DNA of 38,961 nt, taken from assembly GCA_903892415.1 (NCBI GenBank), contig CAITIQ010000535.1, forward strand, positions 1 through 38,961, written 5' to 3'. The translations under genes and the position numbers were made by a program. Under the pieces are notes generated by a model. The model was not told where the DNA came from and did no database searches. It saw only the letters and a program-made list of their open reading frames with translations. The DNA comes from an uncultured delta proteobacterium (lineage in GTDB: Bacteria; Myxococcota_A; Polyangia; Polyangiales; Polyangiaceae). Of this stretch, positions 38,946 to 38,961 are shown one piece after another. Every line of letters starts with the position of its first letter. The first letter of the stretch is position 1.

Positions 38946-38961
38946 ATGCTGCGATCAAAAA
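38946..38961 (+). CDS. possible start of a further gene (cut by window edge)
   Basis: ATG at 38946 lies 11 bases after the barrel-protein stop, with GTGAGG about nine bases ahead, giving MLRSK before the window ends. Too short to identify; a tandem second barrel gene would be a natural candidate. Confidence 0.3.

Noticed and set aside
38224..38958. 244-codon minus-strand frame opposite the barrel gene
   Set aside because: The plus strand shows signal peptide, ribosome site and barrel strands; the minus frame has no such features.

Overview
The window reads as chromosomal DNA of a Myxococcota (former Deltaproteobacteria) bacterium with moderately high GC (about 58-60% by spot counts). The evidence is the gene content: Cys-rich and Gly-rich lipoproteins, a Ser/Thr kinase with a PEGA domain, many TPR proteins, and a long gene block whose order matches the gliding-motility (Glt/Agl/Agm) and spore-coat (Nfs) trans-envelope machinery of Myxococcus xanthus. 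No mobile element, CRISPR array, tRNA or rRNA was seen, and the housekeeping genes at both ends (rsgA, epmA; yraN, ftsY) argue for stable chromosome.

Layout. Left edge (1-2972): the 5' part of rsgA on the minus strand, then plus-strand genes for a Gly-rich lipoprotein, an EpmA-like EF-P lysyltransferase with an N-terminal OB fold, and a hypothetical protein. Region 2801-6958 (minus): a Ser/Thr kinase with a C-terminal PEGA domain, a TPR-PEGA membrane protein and an orphan BMP-family lipoprotein, tightly spaced. Region 7072-30369 (minus, 23 kb): seven same-strand genes that I read, in transcription order, as GltC-like, GltD/AgmU-like, GltE/AglT-like, GltF-like, GltG/PglI-like (FHA, one membrane segment, AgmX/PglI C-terminal domain), a further TPR lipoprotein, and a GltI/AgmK-like TPR protein of about 3,880 residues. 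Region 30930-38961: a divergent Cys-rich lipoprotein and yraN; a minus-strand pair (HEAT-repeat protein, HAMP membrane protein); an Ig-like/carboxypeptidase-regulatory-like membrane protein; ftsY with an N-terminal membrane anchor; and an outer-membrane beta-barrel protein.

How the genes may work together. The 23-kb block encodes periplasmic and envelope TPR scaffolds, two lipoproteins and an inner-membrane FHA/TonB-like protein, the usual parts of an inner-to-outer-membrane force-transducing or polysaccharide-handling machine. The phosphothreonine-reading FHA domain of the GltG-like protein and the kinase just after the giant gene suggest phospho-control. GltJ/AgmX and a GltH-type barrel are not in the block; one barrel protein lies about 7.5 kb away. 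Strong hairpins sit in six of the seven junctions from the GltC-like gene to the kinase, and a promoter-like site precedes the GltF-like gene, so the block is probably several transcription units.

The most interesting items are the composite Glt/Nfs-like cluster with its linked kinase, the giant TPR protein ending in what looks like a catalytically dead M48 metallopeptidase fold, and a run of four perfect hairpins in the divergent intergenic region near 30.7-30.9 kb. All family assignments are from reading the sequence; no database search was possible.
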